DNA of 12,473 nt, from positions 1 through 12,473 of the forward strand of contig CAMLOA010000018.1 in the NCBI GenBank assembly GCA_946481445.1, written 5' to 3'. The notes under the pieces are model-generated. The model did no database searches, had not been told where the DNA came from, and saw only the letters and a program-made list of their open reading frames with translations. Both the position numbers and the translations under genes were made by a program. Below are positions 1 through 6,377 of this stretch, piece after piece; the stretch's first letter is position 1; each line of letters begins with the position of its first letter. The stretch is from an uncultured Devosia sp. GTDB lineage: Bacteria; Pseudomonadota; Alphaproteobacteria; Rhizobiales; Devosiaceae.

Positions 1-1
1 G

Positions 2-361
2 CCCGGCAGCGTGCATTCGCACAGCTATTACTCCACGACCGATACGGCCAGCCGACGCTTTGCCTGGGTCACGCTGAAGCCGGTGACCGGCCGTACGCAC
101 CAGTTGCGCGTGCACATGGCCCAGCTCGGCACGCCCATTCTCGACGATCCGCGCTACTTCAATATCGAGAACTACCAGCCTGCCGAGGGGCTGGGGCATG
201 GCCTGCACCTGCATGCCCGCCGCATTGCGCTGCCGCTGCGCAACGGCAAGCGGCTCGACGTGTCCGCGCCCCTGCCGCCCCACATGGCGCAGAGCTTCGA
301 GGCGCTGGGCTTCGATGCCGACCGCTTCGATGTTGGTGCCGATCCGGAGGACGGGGCATGA
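2..361 (+). CDS. RluA-family 23S rRNA pseudouridine synthase, C-terminal part (5' end outside window)
   Basis: This is the C-terminal ~119 residues of an RluA-family pseudouridine synthase, which isomerises uridines in structured RNA (RluC/RluD act on 23S rRNA). The frame is open from the left edge, so the N-terminal S4-like region and the catalytic Asp (HRLD motif) lie outside the window. The family's C-terminal signature is plain: KPVTGRTHQLRVHMAQLG followed by PILDDPRY, then the LHLHARRIALPL strand that closes the catalytic fold. The stop overlaps the ATG of the next gene (ATGA), so the two are probably translationally coupled. Followed by a HAD hydrolase and ATP12, this order suggests the RluC-like enzyme usually found there in Rhizobiales. 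Which of RluC or RluD it is cannot be settled from this fragment. The family call is firm. Confidence 0.93.
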   Translation, partial: PGSVHSHSYYSTTDTASRRFAWVTLKPVTGRTHQLRVHMAQLGTPILDDPRYFNIENYQPAEGLGHGLHLHARRIALPLRNGKRLDVSAPLPPHMAQSFEALGFDADRFDVGADPEDGA

Positions 362-1023
362 CCCTGATTGTCTTCGATGTTGACGGTACGCTGGTCGATA
401 GCGGCGCCGAGATCGCCAGGCGCGTTGCAGGCGCGTTCGAACTGCTGGGCCTGCCGCAACCGTCGGAGCAGGCCGTGCGCGCCAATGTCGGCCTGTCGCT
501 GGCCCTCTACATGGGCGTCGTCGCCGGAACGGACGATGCGGACCTGATCGGGCGTCTCGTGGACGCCTACCGCGCCGTGGCCGCAGCTTCTCCCCCGGGC
601 ACCATGCCCCTCTTCGCGGGCGCGCGCGATGCCCTCATGCGGCTCGATGCGCGGCCGGGAACCGTGCTGGGGGTGGCGACCGGAAAGGGCATGGCGGGCC
701 TGCGCAAGACCATCGAGCAGAACGGTCTCGATGGCATGTTTGTCACCCTGCAGACACCAGACACCAACCCTTCCAAGCCGCATCCGGCAATGCTGTTCTC
801 GGCCATGGACGCTGCGGGTGCCGGCCCGTCCGAAACTGTCATGGTCGGCGACGCCGTCTTCGACATCGAGATGGCGCGCGCCGCAGGTGTGGCGTCCATC
901 GGCGTGTCGTGGGGGCTGCAGCCCCCGCAGGCCCTGCGGCAGGCGGGTGCCTCGGCCATTGTCGATAGTTTTGCCCAACTGGATGCAACGATAGACGCTG
1001 TTCTGGAGAAGACCCATGCGTGA
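358..1023 (+). CDS. HAD-superfamily (IA) hydrolase, phosphoglycolate-phosphatase-like
   Basis: A 221-residue haloacid-dehalogenase-type phosphatase, probably cytoplasmic and Mg2+-dependent, acting on a small phosphorylated metabolite. All four HAD motifs are present: motif I FDVDGTLVDS with nucleophile D7 and acid/base D9; motif II VATGK with T108; motif III Lys K140 in SKPHP; motif IV GDAVFD with D165 and D169. Residues ~15-80 form a helical C1 cap, so this is subfamily IA (Gph/PGP-like). Length is normal. The ATG overlaps the upstream stop as ATGA, and its own stop overlaps the ATP12 start by 8 bases, so the three genes look like one coupled operon. The substrate cannot be read from sequence; phosphoglycolate phosphatase is the usual automatic annotation, and housecleaning of aberrant phosphates is equally possible. 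Confidence 0.93.
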   Translation: MTLIVFDVDGTLVDSGAEIARRVAGAFELLGLPQPSEQAVRANVGLSLALYMGVVAGTDDADLIGRLVDAYRAVAAASPPGTMPLFAGARDALMRLDARPGTVLGVATGKGMAGLRKTIEQNGLDGMFVTLQTPDTNPSKPHPAMLFSAMDAAGAGPSETVMVGDAVFDIEMARAAGVASIGVSWGLQPPQALRQAGASAIVDSFAQLDATIDAVLEKTHA

Positions 1024-1795
1024 TCAGCTCGAAGAGGCCCATCGGCACCGGGACGACGGCTATGGGCGCGCCCAGCATCTGAACAAGGTGGAACTGCCCA
1101 AGCGCTTCTACAAGGACGTCGCTGCCGGAGCCGCCGAGGGCGGCTTCGTCGTGACGCTCGATGGCCGCCCGGTGCGCACGCCGGGCCGGAAGCTGCCCGT
1201 CATCGTGCCGGCCGCCGCCATCGCCACCGCCATGGCGCAGGAATGGTCGGCACAGGGCGAATTCATCGATCCGGCGACCATGCCCATGGTGAGGTTGATC
1301 AACTCGGCGGTCGAAAGCGGCGAGGAAATGGTTCCGGCCTTTCGAGCCGAGGTGATCAAGTTCGCCGCGGGAGACCTGCTCCTCTATCGGGCGGAGAGCC
1401 CGCAGGAGCTGGTCAGCCAGCAGGATGTGCTCTGGGACAATGCCCTGGCCACGCTCGCCCGGCATTTCGGCGTCAGCTTCCAGCCGACCGCGGGTATCAT
1501 CCACCAGGTGCAACCCAAGGCCACGCTGGATCGGCTTGCCGAAGCGCTGGAAGGAGAAAATCTCTTTGTCCTGACGGCACTTGTCTCCATTACCGGAATC
1601 ACTGGTTCAGGCCTGCTTGCCATCGCCCTCTGGCACAGCCTGCTGTCGCCCGAGCAGGTTTGGGTCGCGGCCCATGTCGACGAGGATTATCAGATCAGCC
1701 AATGGGGCGAGGACGAGGAAGCCGCCGATCGGCGCGCCAGGCGGCGGGTCGAGTTCGATGTGGCGGTCGCCGTACTGGATGCCCTGCGGGCCTAG
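1016..1795 (+). CDS. ATP12-family F1-ATPase assembly chaperone
   Basis: A 259-residue protein of the ATP12 family, a cytoplasmic chaperone that in mitochondria binds the free F1 alpha subunit so that it can assemble with beta; alphaproteobacterial homologues are presumed to do the same for ATP synthase. Family landmarks: KRFYK (29-33), LDGRPVRTPG (48-57), an EW pair (76-77), the PATMP segment (86-90), D120 with LLYRA (122-126), and W140 in the QQDVLWDNAL helix. The acidic C-terminal helix (EDEEAADRRARR) is typical. The start is supported by GGAGA about seven bases upstream; that Shine-Dalgarno lies inside the end of the HAD gene. No signal peptide or membrane helix is seen. Its last four bases are shared with the stop of convergent folK. 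Family assignment is firm; the bacterial role is inferred from the family. Confidence 0.93.
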   Translation: MRDQLEEAHRHRDDGYGRAQHLNKVELPKRFYKDVAAGAAEGGFVVTLDGRPVRTPGRKLPVIVPAAAIATAMAQEWSAQGEFIDPATMPMVRLINSAVESGEEMVPAFRAEVIKFAAGDLLLYRAESPQELVSQQDVLWDNALATLARHFGVSFQPTAGIIHQVQPKATLDRLAEALEGENLFVLTALVSITGITGSGLLAIALWHSLLSPEQVWVAAHVDEDYQISQWGEDEEAADRRARRRVEFDVAVAVLDALRA

Positions 1796-2238
1796 CGCGG
1801 CTTGCGGGCGACCAGTTCCACCCAGTCGGCCACCTCCGGCGCTATTTCGCGCAGGGGAACGAGCACGAAATCGCGCTGGTGGGCGAACTGATGCGGCAGG
1901 GTCAGCCGGGCGGTTCGGATTTCGAACCGGTCATAGGCGATGATGTCGATGTCGATCAGCCGCGGACCCCATACGTCGTCGCGGACCCGCCCCATTTCCA
2001 GCTCAATGCCCAGCAGCGCTTCGAGCAGGGGAACCGGCTTCAGGCTGGTTTCGACCTCCAGCGCCATGTTGGCAAAGTCGGGCTGGTCCGTCTTGCCCCA
2101 GGGCCTGGTGGCAATGACCGTCGAGCGCTTGGTGACGTCGATCCTGGGATGGGCATCGATCCGCCGGACAGCTTCCTCGAGTTGCGCCCTCGGATCGCCG
2201 ATATTGGCGCCCAGGCTCAGCCAGGCCGTCGCTGTCAT
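1792..2238 (-). CDS. folK: 2-amino-4-hydroxy-6-hydroxymethyldihydropteridine pyrophosphokinase (HPPK)
   Basis: HPPK transfers pyrophosphate from ATP to 6-hydroxymethyl-7,8-dihydropterin, giving the substrate of FolP in folate synthesis; it is a cytoplasmic monomer of about 150-160 residues, and this one has 148. The N-terminal LSLGANIGDP (7-16) and the signature RDDVWGPRLIDIDI (86-99) are present. Within it R93 and the Mg2+-binding pair D96/D98 match the known R92, D95 and D97 of the E. coli enzyme. LPHQFAHQRDFVLVPL (114-129) is the usual C-terminal substrate-binding stretch. The start overlaps the folB stop as ATGA, so folK is the last, coupled gene of the transporter-folP-folB-folK unit. 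Its TAG stop lies inside the CTAG shared with the ATP12 stop, leaving no room for a terminator. Confidence 0.97.
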   Translation of the reverse strand: MTATAWLSLGANIGDPRAQLEEAVRRIDAHPRIDVTKRSTVIATRPWGKTDQPDFANMALEVETSLKPVPLLEALLGIELEMGRVRDDVWGPRLIDIDIIAYDRFEIRTARLTLPHQFAHQRDFVLVPLREIAPEVADWVELVARKPR

Positions 2239-2618
2239 GCCGGCCGCCGGCGATGCAGTTCGATGGCGGCTTCGCCCCGCACCATGGCAATCGGCGCCTC
2301 GGGCTTGCGGATGCGGATGACGATCCAGGCGACGTCCTGGAAGGCCGCAAACACGGCATCCACCACGCCCTGGGCAACCGCTTCCAGCAGCTTGCGTCGC
2401 GGGCTTTCAAACGCGTCCTTCACCACGTCATAGACATCCGCATAGGAGATGCCGGTCGCCAGGTCATCGGTGCGGCCGGGCGCCGTGAGGTCCACCCCCA
2501 GTTCGAGGTCGATGAAGAAGCGCTGCCCCAGCCGCTCCTCCTCGGCATAGACGCCGTGGTAGCCGTAAAAGCCGAGATCCCGAAGGATGATGCGGTCGCC
2601 GGTGAACGTTTCAGGCAT
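2235..2618 (-). CDS. folB: Dihydroneopterin aldolase
   Basis: FolB cleaves 7,8-dihydroneopterin to 6-hydroxymethyl-7,8-dihydropterin plus glycolaldehyde, the step before FolK; it works as a cytoplasmic octamer. The 127-residue length is usual. Signatures seen: GFYGYHGVYAEEERLGQRF (16-34), ISYADVYDVV (57-66) with the active-site-region Tyr, LLEAVA with E79 (pterin-anchoring Glu), and IRKPEAPI with K105 in the place of the catalytic Lys. The start lies six bases after the folP stop; GGGATAG, the only SD-like string, overlaps that stop, suggesting coupling. The stop overlaps the folK start by four bases. Related folX/dihydroneopterin epimerases share the fold, but the position between folP and folK makes FolB by far the best call. 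Confidence 0.96.
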   Translation of the reverse strand: MPETFTGDRIILRDLGFYGYHGVYAEEERLGQRFFIDLELGVDLTAPGRTDDLATGISYADVYDVVKDAFESPRRKLLEAVAQGVVDAVFAAFQDVAWIVIRIRKPEAPIAMVRGEAAIELHRRRPA

Positions 2619-2624
2619 CGAGGA

Positions 2625-3494
2625 CTATCCCAGTTCTGCTGGCGGGCCGTAGAGCGTTGCCTGGGCCACCAGCAAGGCCTGCCTGTTGGCACGCACGTCG
2701 TGGACGCGGAAAATGTGTCCGCCACCCATATAGCCCAGCACGCTTGTGGCAAGGGTCCCCTCGACGCGCTGGTCCGGCGGCACATCGAGCAGGCGGCCGA
2801 TCATGGACTTGCGCGACGTCCCCACGAGAAGGGGCAATGGGCTGCCCCCCGGCATGGCGCCGGTCTGCAGGTCGCGGAGGTGGCGCAGGATGCGATAGTT
2901 TTCAGCCAGGGACTTGCCGAAGCCGAAACCCGGGTCGAGGATGATCTGATCCGGTGCGATACCGGCGCCTGCGGCAATGGCGATCGACCGCGCGAACCAG
3001 GCCCGCATGTCCTCCAGCACGTCGGTCGCCGCGTCGCGCGCCTTGTTCCAGTGCATGACGATGACGGTCGCCTGGTGCAGGGCGGCGACCTCCGCCATCT
3101 CTGGCGCCCCCTGCAGGCCATGCACATCGTTGATGATGCTGGCCCCGGCCTGCATCGCCTGGTCGGCAACTAGGGGCTTGTAGGTATCGATGGAGATCGG
3201 CACCGTCACACCGTCGGCAACGAGAGCATCGATCACCGGCATCACCCGGTCCAGCTCCTGCTGCACGCCGACCGCCTCTGCCCCCGGGCGCGTGCTTTCC
3301 CCGCCGACATCGATGATGTCGGCGCCCTCGGCGATCATCCTGCGGGCATGGGTCAGTGCTGCATCCAGGCGGGCATGCTCGCCCCCGTCCGAAAAGCTGT
3401 CGGGGGTGACGTTGAGAATGCCCATGACGACCGGTCTTGGTCCGAGGTGCAGATCGGCGCGGCCGGGCAGGGCGATGGTGTGGGCGGTATGCAT
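2625..3494 (-). CDS. folP: Dihydropteroate synthase
   Basis: FolP joins 6-hydroxymethyldihydropterin pyrophosphate to p-aminobenzoate, forming dihydropteroate; it is the sulfonamide target. From the chosen ATG it has 289 residues, normal for the family. Pterin and pyrophosphate-binding motifs run in order: GILNVTPDSFSDGG (25-38), IIDVGGESTRPGA, ISIDTYK, IINDVHG, LDPGFGFGKS, VGTSRKSMIGRLL and FRVHDV. The frame stays open 81 bases further upstream, but that extension is a low-complexity Gly/Ala tract inside the transporter gene; starting at MHTAHT puts the ATG two bases after the transporter stop and matches known N-termini. No strong Shine-Dalgarno precedes it, so initiation probably depends on ribosomes ending the upstream gene. 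Not a mobile sul-type variant: it sits in a chromosomal folate operon. Confidence 0.96.
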   Translation of the reverse strand: MHTAHTIALPGRADLHLGPRPVVMGILNVTPDSFSDGGEHARLDAALTHARRMIAEGADIIDVGGESTRPGAEAVGVQQELDRVMPVIDALVADGVTVPISIDTYKPLVADQAMQAGASIINDVHGLQGAPEMAEVAALHQATVIVMHWNKARDAATDVLEDMRAWFARSIAIAAGAGIAPDQIILDPGFGFGKSLAENYRILRHLRDLQTGAMPGGSPLPLLVGTSRKSMIGRLLDVPPDQRVEGTLATSVLGYMGGGHIFRVHDVRANRQALLVAQATLYGPPAELG

Positions 3495-3496
3495 GG

Positions 3497-5266
3497 TCAG
3501 AACGGCCAGACCAGCATCAGCGCTGGCACGCCCACCAGCACCACCAGCAGGGACAGCGGCGCCCCCAGGCGCCAATAGTCACCGAACTTGTAGCCGCCCG
3601 GACCCATGACGAGCGTGTTGCACTGGTGCCCGATCGGCGTGAGGAAGTCGCATCCCGCGCCGATGGCCACTGCCAGCAGGAAAGCTTCGGGCCGATATCC
3701 CAGTTCGGTGGCAAACGTAGCTGCGATGGGTGCCATGACCAGCACGGTGGCCGCATTGTTGAGGAATGGCGTCACCGCCATGGCCGCCACCATGATCAGC
3801 GCCAGGGCGCCCCAGCCGGGCAGCATGCTCGCCAGTTGCGAGAGCAGCCCGGCGACCACTTCCGTGCCGCCTGTGGCCCGCAGGGAATCCGACACCGGGA
3901 TCAGGCAGGCCAGCATGATCAGGATGGGGGCGTCGAGTTGGGAATAAACGTCCCGCAGCGGGATCGAGCGGCTGAGGACCATGGCAACGGCTGCCGCGAA
4001 GAACGCAGGCGCCACCGGCACCACGCCCACTGCTGTCGCGGCCATCGCCACGAACAGGATGGCGAGCGGCACCAGCCCATTGCGCACGCTGCCCAGGCGC
4101 AGCCCGCGCTCCACCAGGGGCAGGCAATCCCATTCGCGCAGCAGTTCGGGCAGGCGCTTGAAGTGTCCCTGGATCAGGATGACGTCGCCGTTCTGGAAGC
4201 GGATCTGTCCCAGCCGTTCGGTAAAGCGCTCGTCTCGCCGGCTGATGGCGATCAGGTTGAGCCCGGTGCGGTCGAACAGCGTCAATTCCTGTGCCGTGGC
4301 CCCGATCAAACCGGAATTCTCGCCGATAACGGCCTCGATAATGCCGATATCGGCCGCATCCTTGCTGGCGGCGCCGCGGCGCTCGGAGAAGACCAGGCCC
4401 GATTGGCTCACCATCTTGTCGAGCGCTTCTGGGTCGCCGGAGATGAGCAGGATATCGCCGGCCCGCAGCCGGGCATCGGGCAGGGGGGTGCGGCTGCGCC
4501 CCGAAGCACTGACGATGCGCGTGACCATGGCCTGGCCATCCGCCCGGGCCTGCACGTCTGCCACGGTCTGCCCCACGGCGGCCGAATCCTCCACCACGCG
4601 GGCTTCGGTTGTGTAGTTCTTGATGTCGACGGCCCGGTCCAGGCCCCCCTGTTCGCGCTTGCGCTCAGGCAGCAGGCGATAGCAGATCGCCAGGAAGATG
4701 AGACCGACCACGGATAGGGCCAGCCCGACAGGGGTGTAGTCGAACATGGTGAAGGGCGTGCCGGTCAGGTCCTGCCGGACCCGGGACACGATGATATTGG
4801 GCGAGGTGCCGATCTGCGTCATCAGCCCGCCCAATAGCGAGGCAAACGACATCGGCATCAGGAACAGGGAAGGCGACACGTTCGACTTGCGCGCCATCTG
4901 GAAGGCGATGGGCATCATGATGGCCAGCGCGCCGATATTCTTGACGAAGGCACTGAGGACGCACACCACCACTGTGAGCAGGATGAGCTGGGCCCGGGGC
5001 GTCGACAGGTCCGGCGCGAAGCGGCGGATCGCCAGCTCCATGATGCCGGAGCGGGACACGGCCGCACTCACCACCAGTGCGCTGGCGACGATGATGACGA
5101 TGTCGTCCGAAAACCCGCTGAATGCGCGGTCGGGTGGCACAACGCCGAGAGCCAGGGCGGCCAGCAGGGCGCCTACCGCGACGACGTCATAGCGCCAGCG
5201 TCCCCAGACGAAGGCCACCATCATGGCGGCGATGATGACGAAGGCAAGCGTTTGCGGCAGGGTCAT
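3497..5266 (-). CDS. SLC13/DASS-family anion transporter with two RCK_C (TrkA-C) domains
   Basis: A 589-residue inner-membrane permease of the SLC13 (divalent anion:Na+ symporter-like) family. Two transporter halves (about 1-200 and 395-589) flank a soluble insert of about 200 residues holding two RCK_C/TrkA-C domains (~205-288, with GDILLISGDPEAL; ~303-376, with GDVILIQGHFKRL). Each half has the family's pseudo-repeat: VKNIGALAIMMP with IGTSPNIIVS in the first, LNNAATVLVMAP with TPIGHQCNTLV in the second. This architecture resembles E. coli YfbS and SAC1-like proteins, whose substrates (sulfate, dicarboxylates or unknown) vary, so the substrate is left open. A GTG 48 bases upstream in frame is possible, but MTLPQTLAF begins right before the first helix and is preferred. 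It is the first gene of the unit, ending two bases before the folP ATG. Confidence 0.9.
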   Translation of the reverse strand: MTLPQTLAFVIIAAMMVAFVWGRWRYDVVAVGALLAALALGVVPPDRAFSGFSDDIVIIVASALVVSAAVSRSGIMELAIRRFAPDLSTPRAQLILLTVVVCVLSAFVKNIGALAIMMPIAFQMARKSNVSPSLFLMPMSFASLLGGLMTQIGTSPNIIVSRVRQDLTGTPFTMFDYTPVGLALSVVGLIFLAICYRLLPERKREQGGLDRAVDIKNYTTEARVVEDSAAVGQTVADVQARADGQAMVTRIVSASGRSRTPLPDARLRAGDILLISGDPEALDKMVSQSGLVFSERRGAASKDAADIGIIEAVIGENSGLIGATAQELTLFDRTGLNLIAISRRDERFTERLGQIRFQNGDVILIQGHFKRLPELLREWDCLPLVERGLRLGSVRNGLVPLAILFVAMAATAVGVVPVAPAFFAAAVAMVLSRSIPLRDVYSQLDAPILIMLACLIPVSDSLRATGGTEVVAGLLSQLASMLPGWGALALIMVAAMAVTPFLNNAATVLVMAPIAATFATELGYRPEAFLLAVAIGAGCDFLTPIGHQCNTLVMGPGGYKFGDYWRLGAPLSLLVVLVGVPALMLVWPF

Positions 5267-5367
5267 TGCATATCCAGCATGGCCATCGGCTCTTGTCGCC
5301 AGCGGTGAAAACACCCTACTAAGGCCGGAAGAACAAGTGCGAAAATCGCCGAACGAGCATCATTTGC

Positions 5368-5383
5368 TGTGGAACAGACCACA
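5368..5383. promoter_or_regulatory. CRP-sized dyad TGTGG-N6-CCACA, probable operator
   Basis: A perfect 5+5 inverted repeat with a six-base spacer (AACAGA), starting 49 bases before the phosphotriesterase ATG. The spacing and outer TGTG...CACA bases match the CRP/Clr consensus TGTGA-N6-TCACA, with only the innermost base of each arm changed. GntR- or IclR-type regulators also use short GC-rich dyads like this one. It is non-coding if the hydrolase starts at its strong ribosome-binding site, as argued there. Confidence 0.45.
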
Positions 5384-5403
5384 CGGACGCGCCGCAAGGG
5401 CGA

Positions 5404-5411
5404 GGGAGGAG
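5404..5411 (+). promoter_or_regulatory. Strong ribosome-binding site of the phosphotriesterase gene
   Basis: GGGAGGAG lies five bases ahead of the ATG at 5417. It decides the start: the in-frame GTG at 5369 has no such signal and would add 16 residues of low-complexity, Arg/Gly-rich sequence before the conserved N-terminus. Confidence 0.8.
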
Positions 5412-5416
5412 ACGGC

Positions 5417-6331
5417 ATGAAGCGACTTTATTCCACGCTGGGGGCTCTGGAAAAGTCTCAGTTGGGCATGATCTTGCCGCATGAACACGTCTTCGTGGAT
5501 TTGCGTACTCCAGACCAGCCCGGTTACGCGATGGCCGACGAAGCCGACGTCGTCGCGCTCATGGCGCCCCAGATCGAGGCCATCAAGGCCCAGGGCATCA
5601 CGGCCCTGGTCGAGTGCTCCACTGGCGGGGTCGGCCGGCGTGCCGATTTCGACCTTGCCGTGTCCCGCGCGACGGGCTTTCCCATCGTCGTTCCCACCGG
5701 CAACTATCGTGAGCCCTGGATTCCCGAATGGGTGCGGACCGCCAGCGAAGACGCGCTGGAATCGTGGATGCTGGACGAACTCAACAAGGGGATCGAGGAT
5801 ACCGGCGTACGCGCCGGCTGGATCAAGCTCAGCGCGGGGGACGATGGAATCACCCCGCTGGAGGCCCGGATCCTGCGCGCCGCCGCGCGTGCCGCCAAAG
5901 CCACCGGCGCGACTATAGGCTCCCATACCATCAAGGGCCGCGTCGTCATGGACCAGCTCGACATCATCGAGGCCGAGGGCGGCTCGGCCAGCCGCTTCAT
6001 TTCCATCCATACCCAGGCGGAACCCGATTTCGAGCTGCACAAGGCCGTCGCGGCCCGCGGGGCCTGGATCGAATACGACAATATTGGCTGGGTAGCGGAT
6101 GACGAGACCGTGCCGCGCATCCTCAGGGCGCTGGAAGCCGGGCTGGGCGGCCAGTTGCTGCTGAGCCACGACATGGGCTGGTTCGACCCCGCCTTGCCCG
6201 GTGGCGGCGCGCCGCGGCCCTACACGCACCTGGTGGACAAGACCATGCCGCTGTTGCGTGCCGCCGGTGTCGACGAGCCGACGCTGACCCGTCTCACCCA
6301 CGACAATCCGTTCAACGCCTACGCCAGATAG
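5417..6331 (+). CDS. Phosphotriesterase-family (amidohydrolase fold) metal-dependent hydrolase
   Basis: A 304-residue TIM-barrel hydrolase of the phosphotriesterase family, with a predicted binuclear metal site. Every expected ligand is present and in order: H22 and H24 (PHEH), K137 (GWIKLS, the Lys that becomes carboxylated and bridges the metals), H170 (GSHT), H198 (SIHTQ) and D252 (LSHDMGW). Family members include true phosphotriesterases, PTE-like lactonases and proteins of unknown substrate such as E. coli Php. The GGFR/YRE-type loops of characterised quorum-quenching lactonases cannot be judged by eye, so the substrate is open; a lactone or carboxylester is at least as likely as an organophosphate. 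There is no signal peptide, so it is cytoplasmic. A TGTGG-N6-CCACA dyad lies upstream and the HPP-CBS gene follows after 46 bases, possibly on the same transcript. Confidence 0.9.
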   Translation: MKRLYSTLGALEKSQLGMILPHEHVFVDLRTPDQPGYAMADEADVVALMAPQIEAIKAQGITALVECSTGGVGRRADFDLAVSRATGFPIVVPTGNYREPWIPEWVRTASEDALESWMLDELNKGIEDTGVRAGWIKLSAGDDGITPLEARILRAAARAAKATGATIGSHTIKGRVVMDQLDIIEAEGGSASRFISIHTQAEPDFELHKAVAARGAWIEYDNIGWVADDETVPRILRALEAGLGGQLLLSHDMGWFDPALPGGGAPRPYTHLVDKTMPLLRAAGVDEPTLTRLTHDNPFNAYAR

Positions 6332-6377
6332 CCAGGCGGTTGGCGGCACGGCGGGGGAATGCTAGAGCGCGCGGGTC

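Larger units (their letters stand above)
5267..5416. promoter_or_regulatory. Divergent intergenic region, SLC13 transporter-folate operon versus phosphotriesterase
   Basis: This 150-base gap separates two genes read away from each other, so it must hold promoters for both the leftward transporter-fol unit and the rightward hydrolase gene. The only clear structure is the TGTGG-N6-CCACA dyad at 5368-5383, listed separately. On the minus strand TTGTTC followed 17 bases later by TGTTTT is a weak sigma70-like candidate for the transporter; I would not rely on it. Confidence 0.5.

Noticed and set aside
172..1017. Minus-strand frame opposite the HAD hydrolase
   Set aside because: The plus strand carries all four HAD motifs and coupled start and stop signals.
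1243..2433. Long plus-strand open frame across the ATP12 end, folK and folB
   Set aside because: It overlaps three genes with clear family motifs, has no recognisable domain, and has the composition typical of shadow frames in GC-rich DNA.
2625..3494. Mobile sulfonamide-resistance (sul) gene
   Set aside because: The gene lies in an ordered chromosomal folP-folB-folK operon with no integron or transposon parts nearby, and its motifs are those of ordinary FolP.
2253..4717. Long plus-strand frames opposite folB, folP and the transporter
   Set aside because: Antisense shadows, rich in Arg, Gly and His, with no domain signature; the minus-strand genes account fully for this DNA.
5360..6349. Minus-strand 329-codon frame opposite the phosphotriesterase gene
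   Set aside because: The plus frame has all the metal ligands and a strong ribosome-binding site; the opposite frame shows no family features.
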